The translations under genes and the position numbers were made by a program. Below are positions 8,370 through 17,488 of a stretch of 34,776 nt of DNA, in pieces; the stretch's first letter is position 1, and every line of letters starts with the position of its first letter. The DNA is from an uncultured Oscillospiraceae bacterium (GTDB taxonomy: Bacteria > Bacillota > Clostridia > Oscillospirales > Oscillospiraceae). The stretch is taken from the NCBI GenBank assembly GCA_946546815.1, contig CAMNOL010000011.1, forward strand, positions 1 through 34,776. Reading direction: 5' to 3'. Under the pieces are notes generated by a model, which was not told the DNA's origin, ran no database searches, and saw only the letters and a list, made by a program, of their open reading frames with translations.

Positions 8370-8519
8370 TTAAATCAAGCTACGGCGTCTGGACGGTCTA
8401 TTTTCCACCAAATAGCGTCCAACTTCCTTGAAATCCGTCAGGATTCCTGCGGAATTTGGCCACTATCTGGACGAAAAATATCCTCGTCCAGCCATCCGAG
8501 AGATTTAATCAGCACTTCC
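8359..8519 (+). mobile_element. Structured MITE-like element / candidate structured RNA, copy 1
   Basis: Terminal inverted repeats GGAACCACTGATTAAATC / GATTTAATCAGCACTTCC (15/18). Flanked by CTAG (8355-8358) and CTGG (8520-8523). Three internal hairpins (8390-8421, 8431-8457, 8467-8491). Confidence 0.7.
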
Positions 8520-8543
8520 CTGGCTCAATAAGGAGAGACTGCT

Positions 8544-8852
8544 ATGACTCTGCTGATTACCGTCTTTGCAGCGGTGACCGCTACGATGGTCTGGTACACC
8601 CGAAAGGATGACACCCTGCACCTGGGCGCCCTGTGTTTCATGTTCTGGGGCGCGGCTCTGATGTGGCTGGGCGATGCCCTTTTTGAGTACAGGGAGCTGG
8701 GAGCGGAGTACTTCACCCCTGGGCTGGAGGATATGCTCAACGACACGTTCCTGGGACTGTCTGTTGTGGCGCTGGCGCTGGTGGTATGGATGGTCATTGT
8801 GCTGGTGAAGGATTCCAGAGGAAGGGTGCGCGCAGCACTGACCAGAAAGTAA
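8544..8852 (+). CDS. Small membrane protein of unknown function
   Basis: ORF with RBS AAGGAGA; three hydrophobic segments. Confidence 0.65.
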   Translation: MTLLITVFAAVTATMVWYTRKDDTLHLGALCFMFWGAALMWLGDALFEYRELGAEYFTPGLEDMLNDTFLGLSVVALALVVWMVIVLVKDSRGRVRAALTRK

Positions 8853-8863
8853 TCAAACAAAGG

Positions 8864-8891
8864 AAAAAAGTCCGCGGAAGCGGACTTTTTT
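8864..8891 (+). terminator. Rho-independent terminator
   Basis: AAAAAAGTCCGC-ggaa-GCGGACTTTTTT. Confidence 0.9.
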
Positions 8892-8930
8892 CATATAAAC
8901 CGGCGAAATAACCCTGAAAAGTGACAGAAG

Positions 8931-8970
8931 CAGCCCCGGGGTGGCGCTTTTGCGGTGGCTCCCGGGGCTG
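8931..8970 (-). terminator. Stem-loop downstream of the minus-strand GH13 gene
   Basis: CAGCCCCGGG ... CCCGGGGCTG. Confidence 0.45.
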
Positions 8971-8991
8971 TGTGCCTGATCAGGGGCGAGA

Positions 8992-10665
8992 TCAGACTTC
9001 CAGCACCACGAACTGCCAGCCCTCCATGTGGAGTACGCTGCCTTCCGCATCAAACCCGGGGAGGTTGTTCAGCAGCAGGGCCTTGACTTTGCCGGGGAGT
9101 ACCACGTCCTGGGGCTCCTTCTGGAAGTTGCCCAGCACCAGCAGTTGCTGTCCCTCGCCCTGGCGGTAATAGGCCATCAGGTTGTACTGCTCTGCCAGGT
9201 AGGGCACCATTTCACCGTAGACGATGGTCTCGTGGTAGACGGGATTCTGCCGCAGCTGAATCAGCTGGCGATAGAAATTCCACACGGAATCCGGCCGGTT
9301 TTTCTGCTCCGCCAGATTGAGGTGCTTGTAGTTGGAATTGACCCGCAGCCAGGGGGTGCCGGTGGTGAAGCCTGCGTTGGCAGAGGCATCCCACTGGAAG
9401 GGGGAGCGGGCGTTGTCTCGGGAAAAGTGGTCCACGACCTTCAGCGCCTCTTCCGGGGACAGTCCTGCGTCCAGCGCCACCTGATACTGATCCAGGGCGG
9501 AAATATCGTCTGCCTGGTCAATGCTGTCATAGTGGAAGTTTTCCATGCCGATCTCCTGCCCCTGGTAGAGGAAGGGGAGACCCTTCATCATGAAGTTCAC
9601 GCCTCCCAGCATCTTTTTGGCGGTTTCCGTGGCCTCGCCCTCAGGCAGGTAGTGGGACACGCCCCGGGGCTCGTCGTGGTTTTCGATGATATTGGACAGG
9701 AAGCCCACGCCCTCCACCCGCTTGTGGTTGCGGAAGGCGGCCTCCTTGTACATCTCAGGGGTGACGGGTTCTGCGGCGTACCAGCCCTTTTCGCTCTGGC
9801 CCAGCACCGTCTCGGAGAAGTCAAACATGGTGGAGAAATAACCGTTGTCACCGATGAACTGGGGCAGCTCCTCGTCCTTCTCGTTGAACACCTCACCTAC
9901 GGTGAAGGCATCCCATTTGCGGAAGGTCTTTTCCGCCATCTCCCCCAGAAAGTCGCCGATGCCGGTGGCCTCCGCCAGCATTTTGCGGACGGAGCACAGG
10001 CCGTCCTCCCGGTCTGCGGGATAGTTGGAGAAGGGCAGCTTCTTTTTGATGTTGATGATGGCGTCGATGCGGAAGCCGGCAAGGCCCTTTTCCAGCCACC
10101 AGTTGATCATCTTGTAAATTTCTTCCCGCAGCTCCGGATTTTCCCAGTTCAGGTCCGGCTGCTTTTTGTGGAACACGTGGAGGTAGACCTTGTCGTCGTG
10201 GCCGGGCAGCTTGTCCCAGCAGGGGCCGCCGAAGTAGCTGCGCCAGTTGCAGGGCAGGGGCTCCCCCTCGTGCCAGTCTTTGATGTAAAAGTACTTTCCG
10301 TACCTGCCGTCCGGGTCCTGGCAGGCCTTTTTGAACCACTCATGCTCGTCAGAGCAGTGGTTGACCACCAGATCCATGACGATGAACATCTCCCGCTTGT
10401 TGGCCTCCTCCAGCAGCTTGTCCATGTCCTCCATGGTGCCGAACCGGGGGTCGATGTTGTAATAATCAGAGATGTCATATCCCTGATCCGCCAGCGGGGA
10501 GCAGTAGATGGGGGAGAGCCAGATGATATCCACGCCCAACTCCTTCAGGTAGTCCAGTTTGCTGATAATGCCCCGCAGGTCGCCGATGCCGTCGCCGTTG
10601 GAATCACAGAAGCTTTTTGGGTAGATTTGATAGGCGGTTTTGCCGTGCCACCACTTTTTTTCCAT
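8992..10665 (-). CDS. GH13 alpha-glucosidase / oligo-1,6-glucosidase
   Basis: WWHGKTAYQIYPKSFCDSNGDGIGDLRGI, DLVVNHCSDEHEWF, GFRIDAI, VGEVF, ENHDEPR motifs of GH13 oligo-1,6-glucosidases. Confidence 0.93.
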   Translation of the reverse strand: MEKKWWHGKTAYQIYPKSFCDSNGDGIGDLRGIISKLDYLKELGVDIIWLSPIYCSPLADQGYDISDYYNIDPRFGTMEDMDKLLEEANKREMFIVMDLVVNHCSDEHEWFKKACQDPDGRYGKYFYIKDWHEGEPLPCNWRSYFGGPCWDKLPGHDDKVYLHVFHKKQPDLNWENPELREEIYKMINWWLEKGLAGFRIDAIINIKKKLPFSNYPADREDGLCSVRKMLAEATGIGDFLGEMAEKTFRKWDAFTVGEVFNEKDEELPQFIGDNGYFSTMFDFSETVLGQSEKGWYAAEPVTPEMYKEAAFRNHKRVEGVGFLSNIIENHDEPRGVSHYLPEGEATETAKKMLGGVNFMMKGLPFLYQGQEIGMENFHYDSIDQADDISALDQYQVALDAGLSPEEALKVVDHFSRDNARSPFQWDASANAGFTTGTPWLRVNSNYKHLNLAEQKNRPDSVWNFYRQLIQLRQNPVYHETIVYGEMVPYLAEQYNLMAYYRQGEGQQLLVLGNFQKEPQDVVLPGKVKALLLNNLPGFDAEGSVLHMEGWQFVVLEV

Positions 10666-10861
10666 AGAAGAATCCTCCGGAAGTGTTATGAGTTGAAAAA
10701 GATTGCTGACTTTGTGGGCCAGCTGTGATAAAATAATGGAAAACTGTATCCAGTTGTCTGATTGCTTACATTATAAAAAATACAGTCCGTTTCCGCAACG
10801 CTTTTTCTATACAAAAATTGTACGATTCTATGGTTTTGACGGCGGCAGAGGAGGAGAGCAT

Positions 10862-11884
10862 ATGGTGACCATCAAACAGATTGCCCAGCGGGCGGGGGTC
10901 AGCACGGCGACGGTGTCCAACGTAATCCACGGCAAGACCAAGCGGGTTTCCCCTGCCAACGTGGAGAAGATTCAGCGGCTCATCGACGAGATGGGGTATG
11001 TGCAGCGGATGGGGTTCCGGGTGATTCAGAACGGCCGGTCCCGGCTGGTGGCTGTGATCATCAACTACCACAAGGAGTTTGAGGAAACCGTGCTGTCAGA
11101 TCCCTTTTACGGCCGGGCGGTGGGATGCATTGAGCACCGGCTCCGGGAGCTGGGCTATTATATGATGTTCTACTCCGCTGAGGATATGGATGACATCTTC
11201 AAAGTGGCTATGACCTGGGACGTGGACGGCATCATTGCGCTGACCTTCTCCCGGGCGGACGGGGAAAAGCTCCGGAGCAGAATCCAAAGACCGGTGGTAT
11301 CCATTGACGCCCACGGCGAAAGACCGGAGCACAGCAGGGTGACCAACATCGGGCTGGATGACGCACAGGGCGGAAGGCTCATGGTGGAGCATCTGCTGAA
11401 AAAGGGCTACGACCAGATTTTTGTCTGTGCCCCCATGGACTACGGCAATGACCGGGTTCGCTGGCTGGGGGCCAATGAGGCGTGGATGCAGCACCCGGAG
11501 CTGACTGAGGGGAAAAAGCTGCGTCAGGTGATCATGGGCGTGTCACAGGAGGAGCGGGAAGCGTGCTATCGGGGCATTGCCCGGCAGCTGCGTCCCGGGC
11601 GAAAGACGGCGCTGTTTTTTGTGTCGGATTATCTGGCCATCGAAGCCAGCAGTTATCTGGCGGGCATCGGGATTCGTGCCCCTGATGATATCGGAATTGC
11701 GGGGTACGATGATATTTCATTTGCCGGAAAGTTTGCAGTGCCCCGGCTGACCACCATTCGGCAGGATATCCGTGGAAAAGCGGAGCGGGCGGTGGACGAG
11801 ATCGTTGCCATGATTGACGACCCGGAGTACCCGGCAAGGGAGGTCACCCTTCCGGTGTCCCTGGTCAGCCGCCAATCCGTATGA
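10862..11884 (+). CDS. LacI-family transcriptional regulator
   Basis: MVTIKQIAQRAGVSTATVSNVIHGKTKRVSPANVEKIQRLIDEMGYV HTH/hinge, then a periplasmic-binding-like domain; flanked by GH13 genes. Confidence 0.95.
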   Translation: MVTIKQIAQRAGVSTATVSNVIHGKTKRVSPANVEKIQRLIDEMGYVQRMGFRVIQNGRSRLVAVIINYHKEFEETVLSDPFYGRAVGCIEHRLRELGYYMMFYSAEDMDDIFKVAMTWDVDGIIALTFSRADGEKLRSRIQRPVVSIDAHGERPEHSRVTNIGLDDAQGGRLMVEHLLKKGYDQIFVCAPMDYGNDRVRWLGANEAWMQHPELTEGKKLRQVIMGVSQEEREACYRGIARQLRPGRKTALFFVSDYLAIEASSYLAGIGIRAPDDIGIAGYDDISFAGKFAVPRLTTIRQDIRGKAERAVDEIVAMIDDPEYPAREVTLPVSLVSRQSV

Positions 11885-11902
11885 GAAAATGAAAACAGAA
11901 AT

Positions 11903-11952
11903 GGAGAAACGAAGCAGGCGGCCTGTGCCTTCCCTTCGCTTCTCCATTTTCG
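11903..11952 (+). terminator. Stem-loop terminator after lacI-family gene
   Basis: AATGGAGAAACGAAG ... CTTCGCTTCTCCATTTT. Confidence 0.6.
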
Positions 11953-12115
11953 TCTTTACTTTTTGCACAAATTAGTTTTTATTATTATGTCCTTTATGTA
12001 GGTTATGGGTGTAACCTGTTTACAATAATAAAATCATGTGTTAAGTTATCAATGGATTTATTAAACTTGTATCTTTTTCAGGTGCAGGAATCGAATGGGT
12101 TTAAGAGGAGCGCTT

Positions 12116-13798
12116 ATGAAACAGGCATGGTGGAAGGAAAGCGTGGTCTATCAGATCTATCCCCGGTCGTTTTGTGACAGCAACGGCGACGGTATCGGCG
12201 ATCTGCGGGGCATTCTCAGCAAGCTGGATTACCTGAAAGAGCTTGGCATTAACGTCATCTGGATGAGTCCGGTGTACAAATCCCCCAACGATGACAACGG
12301 CTATGACATCTCCGATTATCAGGATATCATGGACGAATTCGGCACCATGGAGGATTTCGACAACCTGCTCGCTGCTGCCCACGAACGGGGCATCCGGATT
12401 GTCATGGACCTGGTGGTGAACCACACATCAGATGAGCACAAGTGGTTCGTGGAGAGCCGCAGCTCCAGGGACAATCCCAAGCGGGACTTTTACATCTGGC
12501 GGGAGGCAAAGGACGGACACGAGCCCAACAACTGGGGCAGTGCCTTTTCCGGCTCCGCCTGGCAGTGGGATGAGACCACCCAGATGTACTATCTGCACTG
12601 CTTTTCCAAAAAGCAGCCGGACCTGAACTGGGACAACCCCAAGGTGCGGGATGCAGTGTTCGACATGATGACCTGGTGGTGCGAGAAGGGCATCGACGGG
12701 TTCCGCATGGACGTGATCTCCATGATTTCCAAGCCGGAGGGGCTGCCGGATATGCCGGTGGGGGAAGGACAGCTTTACGGCGACACCATGGCTCCCGGCG
12801 GCACCTGCAACGGCCCCCACGTCCACGAGTATCTGCAGGAGATGAACCGCCGGGTGCTGTCCCACTATGACCTGATGACCGTAGGCGAGTGCGCCGGGGT
12901 GGACATCCCCAACGCCAAGCGCTACGCCAATTGCGACGGCTCGGAGCTGAGCATGGTGTTCCAGTTTGAGCACGTTGGTCTGGACTCCGGCAGCGCCAAC
13001 AAGTGGTGCACAGATAAAATCTCTCTGCCGGCACTGAAGGAGAACCTGAGCAAATGGCAGTATGAGCTGAACGGGGTGGCGTGGAATTCCCTGTTCTTCT
13101 GCAACCACGACCAGCCCCGCATTGTATCCCGCCTGGGCGACAATTCCCCAAAATCGGCCAAATGCATTGCCACTGTGCTGCATATGATGCAGGGAACGCC
13201 CTATGTCTATCAGGGAGAGGAGCTGGGTATGACCAACTGCCCCTTCGGTTCCATCAAGAACTACCGGGACATTGAGAGCATCAACGCCTATCACGAGCTG
13301 ACGGAATCCGGACTGCGGCAGCCGGAAGAATTGCTGGAGTGCATCGCCTACAAGAGCCGTGACAACGCCCGGACGCCCATGCAGTGGGATGACAGCGCCA
13401 ACGCCGGCTTTACCACCGGCAAACCGTGGATCATGGTCAATCCCAACTACACTGCCATCAACGCCAAAGCAGAGCTGGCGGACCCGGATTCTGTGTTCCA
13501 CTATTATCAAAAACTGATTGGGCTGCGCCGTCAGAGCAAGTGGAAAAATGAAATCGTTTACGGCGATTATCAGCTGCTGGCGCCGGAGGATCCGGAGGTG
13601 TTTTCCTACCTGCGAAGAAGGGGAAAAACCACCTTGCTGGTGGTCTGCAACCTGTCTCCAAACAACAGAGATTTTGTTGTGCCAGATGGAGTAATGTGGG
13701 ATAATGCGGAACTTCTCATCAGCAATGACGAAACACCGGAGCTGACAAAAACGCTGCATCTGACGCCGTGGCAGGCTGCGGTGTGGGCGCTACGATAA
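12116..13798 (+). CDS. GH13 alpha-glucosidase / oligo-1,6-glucosidase (second copy)
   Basis: WWKESVVYQIYPRSFCDSNGDGIGDLRGI, DLVVNHTSDEHKWF, GFRMDVI, VGECAG, NHDQPR motifs. Confidence 0.95.
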   Translation: MKQAWWKESVVYQIYPRSFCDSNGDGIGDLRGILSKLDYLKELGINVIWMSPVYKSPNDDNGYDISDYQDIMDEFGTMEDFDNLLAAAHERGIRIVMDLVVNHTSDEHKWFVESRSSRDNPKRDFYIWREAKDGHEPNNWGSAFSGSAWQWDETTQMYYLHCFSKKQPDLNWDNPKVRDAVFDMMTWWCEKGIDGFRMDVISMISKPEGLPDMPVGEGQLYGDTMAPGGTCNGPHVHEYLQEMNRRVLSHYDLMTVGECAGVDIPNAKRYANCDGSELSMVFQFEHVGLDSGSANKWCTDKISLPALKENLSKWQYELNGVAWNSLFFCNHDQPRIVSRLGDNSPKSAKCIATVLHMMQGTPYVYQGEELGMTNCPFGSIKNYRDIESINAYHELTESGLRQPEELLECIAYKSRDNARTPMQWDDSANAGFTTGKPWIMVNPNYTAINAKAELADPDSVFHYYQKLIGLRRQSKWKNEIVYGDYQLLAPEDPEVFSYLRRRGKTTLLVVCNLSPNNRDFVVPDGVMWDNAELLISNDETPELTKTLHLTPWQAAVWALR

Positions 13799-13903
13799 CA
13801 ATCATATCAAAAGACACCCTGTTTTTTGGGGGAAAATTTTGCGGCAAAGCGAACATAAAAATGTTTGATACACAATAATTTGCGCAAAGTTGTACAAATA
13901 CTC

Positions 13904-13932
13904 TTGCAATAGCATGAAAGTTGTGCTACAAT
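13904..13932 (+). promoter_or_regulatory. Sigma-A promoter of the sugar ABC operon
   Basis: TTGCAA - 17 nt - TACAAT; palindromes TTTGCGCAAA (13879-13888) and TTGTACAA (13890-13897) just upstream. Confidence 0.7.
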
Positions 13933-14004
13933 TTCACCAGTCCGTTTGGAAGGGGTTTCGAAAAACTCTTTCTTAACAAAATAAATGGAAAAGGAATGAA
14001 AAAC

Positions 14005-15327
14005 ATGAAAAAACTGTTTGCGCTTATCCTGGCTCTGGCCATGGCTCTGAGCCTGGTGGCCTGCGGCGGTTCCAGCAATGCTGGCGGCGCTGCTGACACA
14101 TCCGCTGCTCCTGCTGCTACCGGTGACAGCTCCGGCACCACCCTGCGCCTGGTCAACGGCAAGATCGAGGTTGACGCTCAGCTGAAGGAGCTGGCCGCCA
14201 AGTACAAGGAAGAAACCGGCGTCAATGTTGAAATCGAATCCATGGGCGGCGGCGTTGACATTCAGAGCACCATTAAGGGCTACTATCAGGCCGGCAACAT
14301 GCCTGACATCTTCGTCAACGGCGGTTCTTCCGACTTCGCAAACTGGGACGGCCTGCTGGTCGACATGAAGGACGAGGCTTGGGTACAGGATACGGATGCT
14401 GAGTATGTGGACGACAACGGCGCTGTCATCGGCTTCCCCTACACCACCGAGGCCATCGGTCTGGCTTACAACGCTGACGTTCTGGAGAAGGCAGGCGTTG
14501 ATCCCACCACCCTGACCAGCCCCGACGCCATTAAGGCTGCATTTGAGACCATCGACAGCAAGAAGGCTGACCTGGGTCTGGACGCTGTGGTCGGCTATTG
14601 CGCTGAGGCTTCCTCCCTGTTCTGGTCCACCGGCGACCATCTGTTCGGCGTCTACATCGACGGCGGCACCGCTCGTGACGACACCACTTACATCGACATG
14701 CTGAACGACGGCGGCAAGCTGGATGAGGCCCGTCTGACTGACTTCGCTAACTTCGTTGGCCTGCTGAACCAGTACTCCGACCCCAACCTGCTGGTTTCCG
14801 GCACCTATGACCAGCAGATCCTGAACTTCGCCTCCGGCAAGTACGCTTTCGTGACCCAGGGCTCCTGGATCGGCGCTACCATGACCGCTGACGACGCTGA
14901 CGCTTACGCCGCTGCCGGCAACTTCAAGGTTGGCATGGTTCCCTATGCGTTCCAGGACGGCATGGACACCATCATGACCAACTCCCCCTCCTGGTGGGCA
15001 GTGTATGACGGCCCCAATGCTGACGCAGCAAAGGCCTTCCTGCAGTGGTGCTCCGGCGAAGAGGGCCAGGACATTCTGGTCAACAAGGCCGGCTTCATCA
15101 GCCCCTTCACTTCCTGCGAGTTCATCGCTTCCGATCCCTTCGCTCAGACCATTGCTGATTACGTTGCCGCTGGCAAGACTTCTCCCTGGCATTGGCTGAA
15201 CAAGAAGCAGGGCATCGCTCAGAACTATCTGGGCCAGGTCTTCAACGACTACGCCGCTGGTAAGCTGGACGCAGCTGGCTTCGTCTCCACCATGGAGCAG
15301 GTCTGCCAGGCTGCTTATGCCAACTAA
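14005..15327 (+). CDS. Carbohydrate (maltodextrin-type) ABC transporter substrate-binding lipoprotein
   Basis: Lipobox signal peptide MKKLFALILALAMALSLVACGG; family 1 SBP features; followed by MalF/MalG-type permeases. Confidence 0.93.
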   Translation: MKKLFALILALAMALSLVACGGSSNAGGAADTSAAPAATGDSSGTTLRLVNGKIEVDAQLKELAAKYKEETGVNVEIESMGGGVDIQSTIKGYYQAGNMPDIFVNGGSSDFANWDGLLVDMKDEAWVQDTDAEYVDDNGAVIGFPYTTEAIGLAYNADVLEKAGVDPTTLTSPDAIKAAFETIDSKKADLGLDAVVGYCAEASSLFWSTGDHLFGVYIDGGTARDDTTYIDMLNDGGKLDEARLTDFANFVGLLNQYSDPNLLVSGTYDQQILNFASGKYAFVTQGSWIGATMTADDADAYAAAGNFKVGMVPYAFQDGMDTIMTNSPSWWAVYDGPNADAAKAFLQWCSGEEGQDILVNKAGFISPFTSCEFIASDPFAQTIADYVAAGKTSPWHWLNKKQGIAQNYLGQVFNDYAAGKLDAAGFVSTMEQVCQAAYAN

Positions 15328-15363
15328 GCTTCTCTGAAGTAATTTAAAATTTGAAACCCTGAT

Positions 15364-15396
15364 GCGGGCAGCAGCTCTGCTGCTGCCCGCTGCTTT
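15364..15396 (+). terminator. Intercistronic terminator/attenuator after the SBP gene
   Basis: GCGGGCAGCAG-ctctg-CTGCTGCCCGC then TGCTTTAT. Confidence 0.75.
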
Positions 15397-15538
15397 ATGA
15401 AGAAACGGAAAGTACTTTTTTATTAGTAGGAGTGAACAATGTTCGCCCGTCCGTCACAAACTACTCTGATCCGGGCGCAGGTTGTGCGCCCCTACAGATC
15501 AAAATGCAAGAAAAATGAGAGAAAGGGGCTTTTTCGCC

Positions 15539-16603
15539 ATGAATGAAAACACTGCTGGCAAGAAAGTGCTGTCTCTTGTGCTCCTCGTCGGCGGCCTGGC
15601 AGGGCTGATCGGCGCTCTGGCGATGGATTTCAGCCACAGTCCTGTGGCTTTCCGCGGCCCGCTGCTGATCATCGGCGCCGTTGCCATTCTGGCCGGCCTG
15701 TACTTCTATCCCACCCTGGAGCATCATCGCAGCATTATCAATTTCCTGTTCGTATTCCCCCTGCTGTTCACCTTTGCGGTGACAGTTCTGATCCCTCTGG
15801 GCCTGGGCATCTTCTACTCCATGACCGACTGGAACGGCGTTAAGATGAACAACGTAGTGGGCCTGGCCAACTACGGCGCCATGTTCCGTGAGGCAGGCTT
15901 CCTGTGGTCTGTGCTGCTGACCTTCCTGTTCGTGATCTTCAACATGGTCCTGGTCAACGTCATCGGCTTCTGCCTGGCGCTGCTGTGCACCAGCCGTCTG
16001 AAGGGCGTGGGCTTCTTCCGGGCCGCCTACTTCCTGCCCAACCTGATCGGCGGCATCGTCCTGGGCTATGTGTGGCAGTTTGTGTTCAACAACGTGCTGA
16101 TTCAGCTCACCGCTTCCGCTTTCGGAATGCGCAACTCCGTGCTGGCCGCTACCCCCACTGCTTTCGCAGCCATCATCGTGGTTTACATCTGGCAGTACGC
16201 CGGCTACATCATGCTGATCTACATCAACGGTCTGGTCACCATCCCCGGCGATGTCATCGAGGCCGCCAACATTGACGGCGCCAGCCCCCTGGCCACCCTG
16301 TTCCAGATCAAGATCCCCATGATCATGGCCACCATCACCATCTGCACCTTCCTGACTCTGACCTCTGCCTTCAAGCAGTTCGACGTGAACATGGCTTTGA
16401 CTAACGGCACCGGCTCTGTTCAGTTCATGGGCAACTACCTGACCAACGGCACCCAGATGCTGGCACTGAATATCTACAACACTGCCATCGCCAAGAACAG
16501 TTATGCCCTTGGCCAGGCAAAGGCTGTGCTGTTCTTCATCATTCTGGCCTGTGTTTCCCTGATTCAGGTGCGTATTTCCAACAGCAAGGAGGTTGAAGCA
16601 TAA
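15539..16603 (+). CDS. Sugar ABC transporter permease (MalF-type)
   Basis: Binding-protein-dependent permease EAA-like loop VIEAANIDGASPLATLFQIKIPMI; N-terminal extra TM region. Confidence 0.92.
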   Translation: MNENTAGKKVLSLVLLVGGLAGLIGALAMDFSHSPVAFRGPLLIIGAVAILAGLYFYPTLEHHRSIINFLFVFPLLFTFAVTVLIPLGLGIFYSMTDWNGVKMNNVVGLANYGAMFREAGFLWSVLLTFLFVIFNMVLVNVIGFCLALLCTSRLKGVGFFRAAYFLPNLIGGIVLGYVWQFVFNNVLIQLTASAFGMRNSVLAATPTAFAAIIVVYIWQYAGYIMLIYINGLVTIPGDVIEAANIDGASPLATLFQIKIPMIMATITICTFLTLTSAFKQFDVNMALTNGTGSVQFMGNYLTNGTQMLALNIYNTAIAKNSYALGQAKAVLFFIILACVSLIQVRISNSKEVEA

Positions 16604-17469
16604 TGAAAACCAAAATGAAGACCTCCACGTTTGTGATTATTATGGTGGTGGCGATTCTGGTCGCCGCTTACACCCTGATGCCCTTCTTCCTGGTGTGCAT
16701 CAACGTGTTCAAGAACGCAAACAACATTGTTGCCAACCCCGTGGGCATGGCTGGTATGAGCTTCGGACAGCTCACCACCAACATCTCCAACGTGGTGAAC
16801 AACTCCAACTTCAACTTCTGGTATGCCTTCGGCACCTCCGCTGTCATCACCATTCTCTCTCTGGTGCTGCTGGCGCTGCTGGGCGGTATGACCGGCTGGG
16901 TCATCTGCCGCAACAAGGCCAAGTGGTCCACCGCTGTTTACATGGCGTTCGTGGCCTCTATGATTATCCCCTTCCAGGTGGTCATGCTGCCCCTGATCTC
17001 CACCTTCCGCGATGTGGGCAAGTTCATCGGCATCCCCATGCTCCAGTCCATCCCCGGCATCGTCTTTGCCTACTGCGGATTTGGCGGTGCAATGACGGTG
17101 TTCATTCTGACTGGTTTCGTCAAGACCATCCCCTATGACCTGGAAGAGGCCGCCTCCATCGACGGCTGCTCCTACGAGGGCATCTACTTCCACATCATCT
17201 TCCCCCTGCTGAAGCCGTCCATCGTCACCGTCACCATTCTGAACGGTATGTGGATCTGGAACGACTACCTGCTGCCCTCTCTGATGCTGGGTCAGAACGG
17301 TAAGGTCAAGACCCTGCCCGTGGCAGTGCAGGCCTTTGTCGGCTCCTACGTCAAGCAGTGGGATCTGATCCTGACCGCTGCGCTGCTGGCGATGATTCCC
17401 ATGATCATTATCTTCCTGATTGCTCAGAAGCAGATCATGGCAGGCATGGTCGAAGGCGCTGTCAAGTAA
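16603..17469 (+). CDS. Sugar ABC transporter permease (MalG-type)
   Basis: EAA loop DLEEAASIDGCSYEGIYFHIIFPLLKP; start overlaps the upstream stop (TAATG). Confidence 0.93.
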   Translation: MKTKMKTSTFVIIMVVAILVAAYTLMPFFLVCINVFKNANNIVANPVGMAGMSFGQLTTNISNVVNNSNFNFWYAFGTSAVITILSLVLLALLGGMTGWVICRNKAKWSTAVYMAFVASMIIPFQVVMLPLISTFRDVGKFIGIPMLQSIPGIVFAYCGFGGAMTVFILTGFVKTIPYDLEEAASIDGCSYEGIYFHIIFPLLKPSIVTVTILNGMWIWNDYLLPSLMLGQNGKVKTLPVAVQAFVGSYVKQWDLILTAALLAMIPMIIIFLIAQKQIMAGMVEGAVK

Positions 17470-17488
17470 GATTTCACCTGTTTTCCCG

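Noticed and set aside
9028-10728. 566-aa plus-strand ORF antisense to the first GH13 gene
   Set aside because: Typical codon-bias shadow ORF in GC-rich coding DNA; no recognisable motifs; the opposite strand encodes a complete enzyme.
12428-13759. 443-aa antisense ORF across the second GH13 gene
   Set aside because: Shadow ORF with no family-like features.
13807-15192. 461-aa antisense ORF across the SBP gene
   Set aside because: Shadow ORF produced by strong codon bias of a highly expressed gene.
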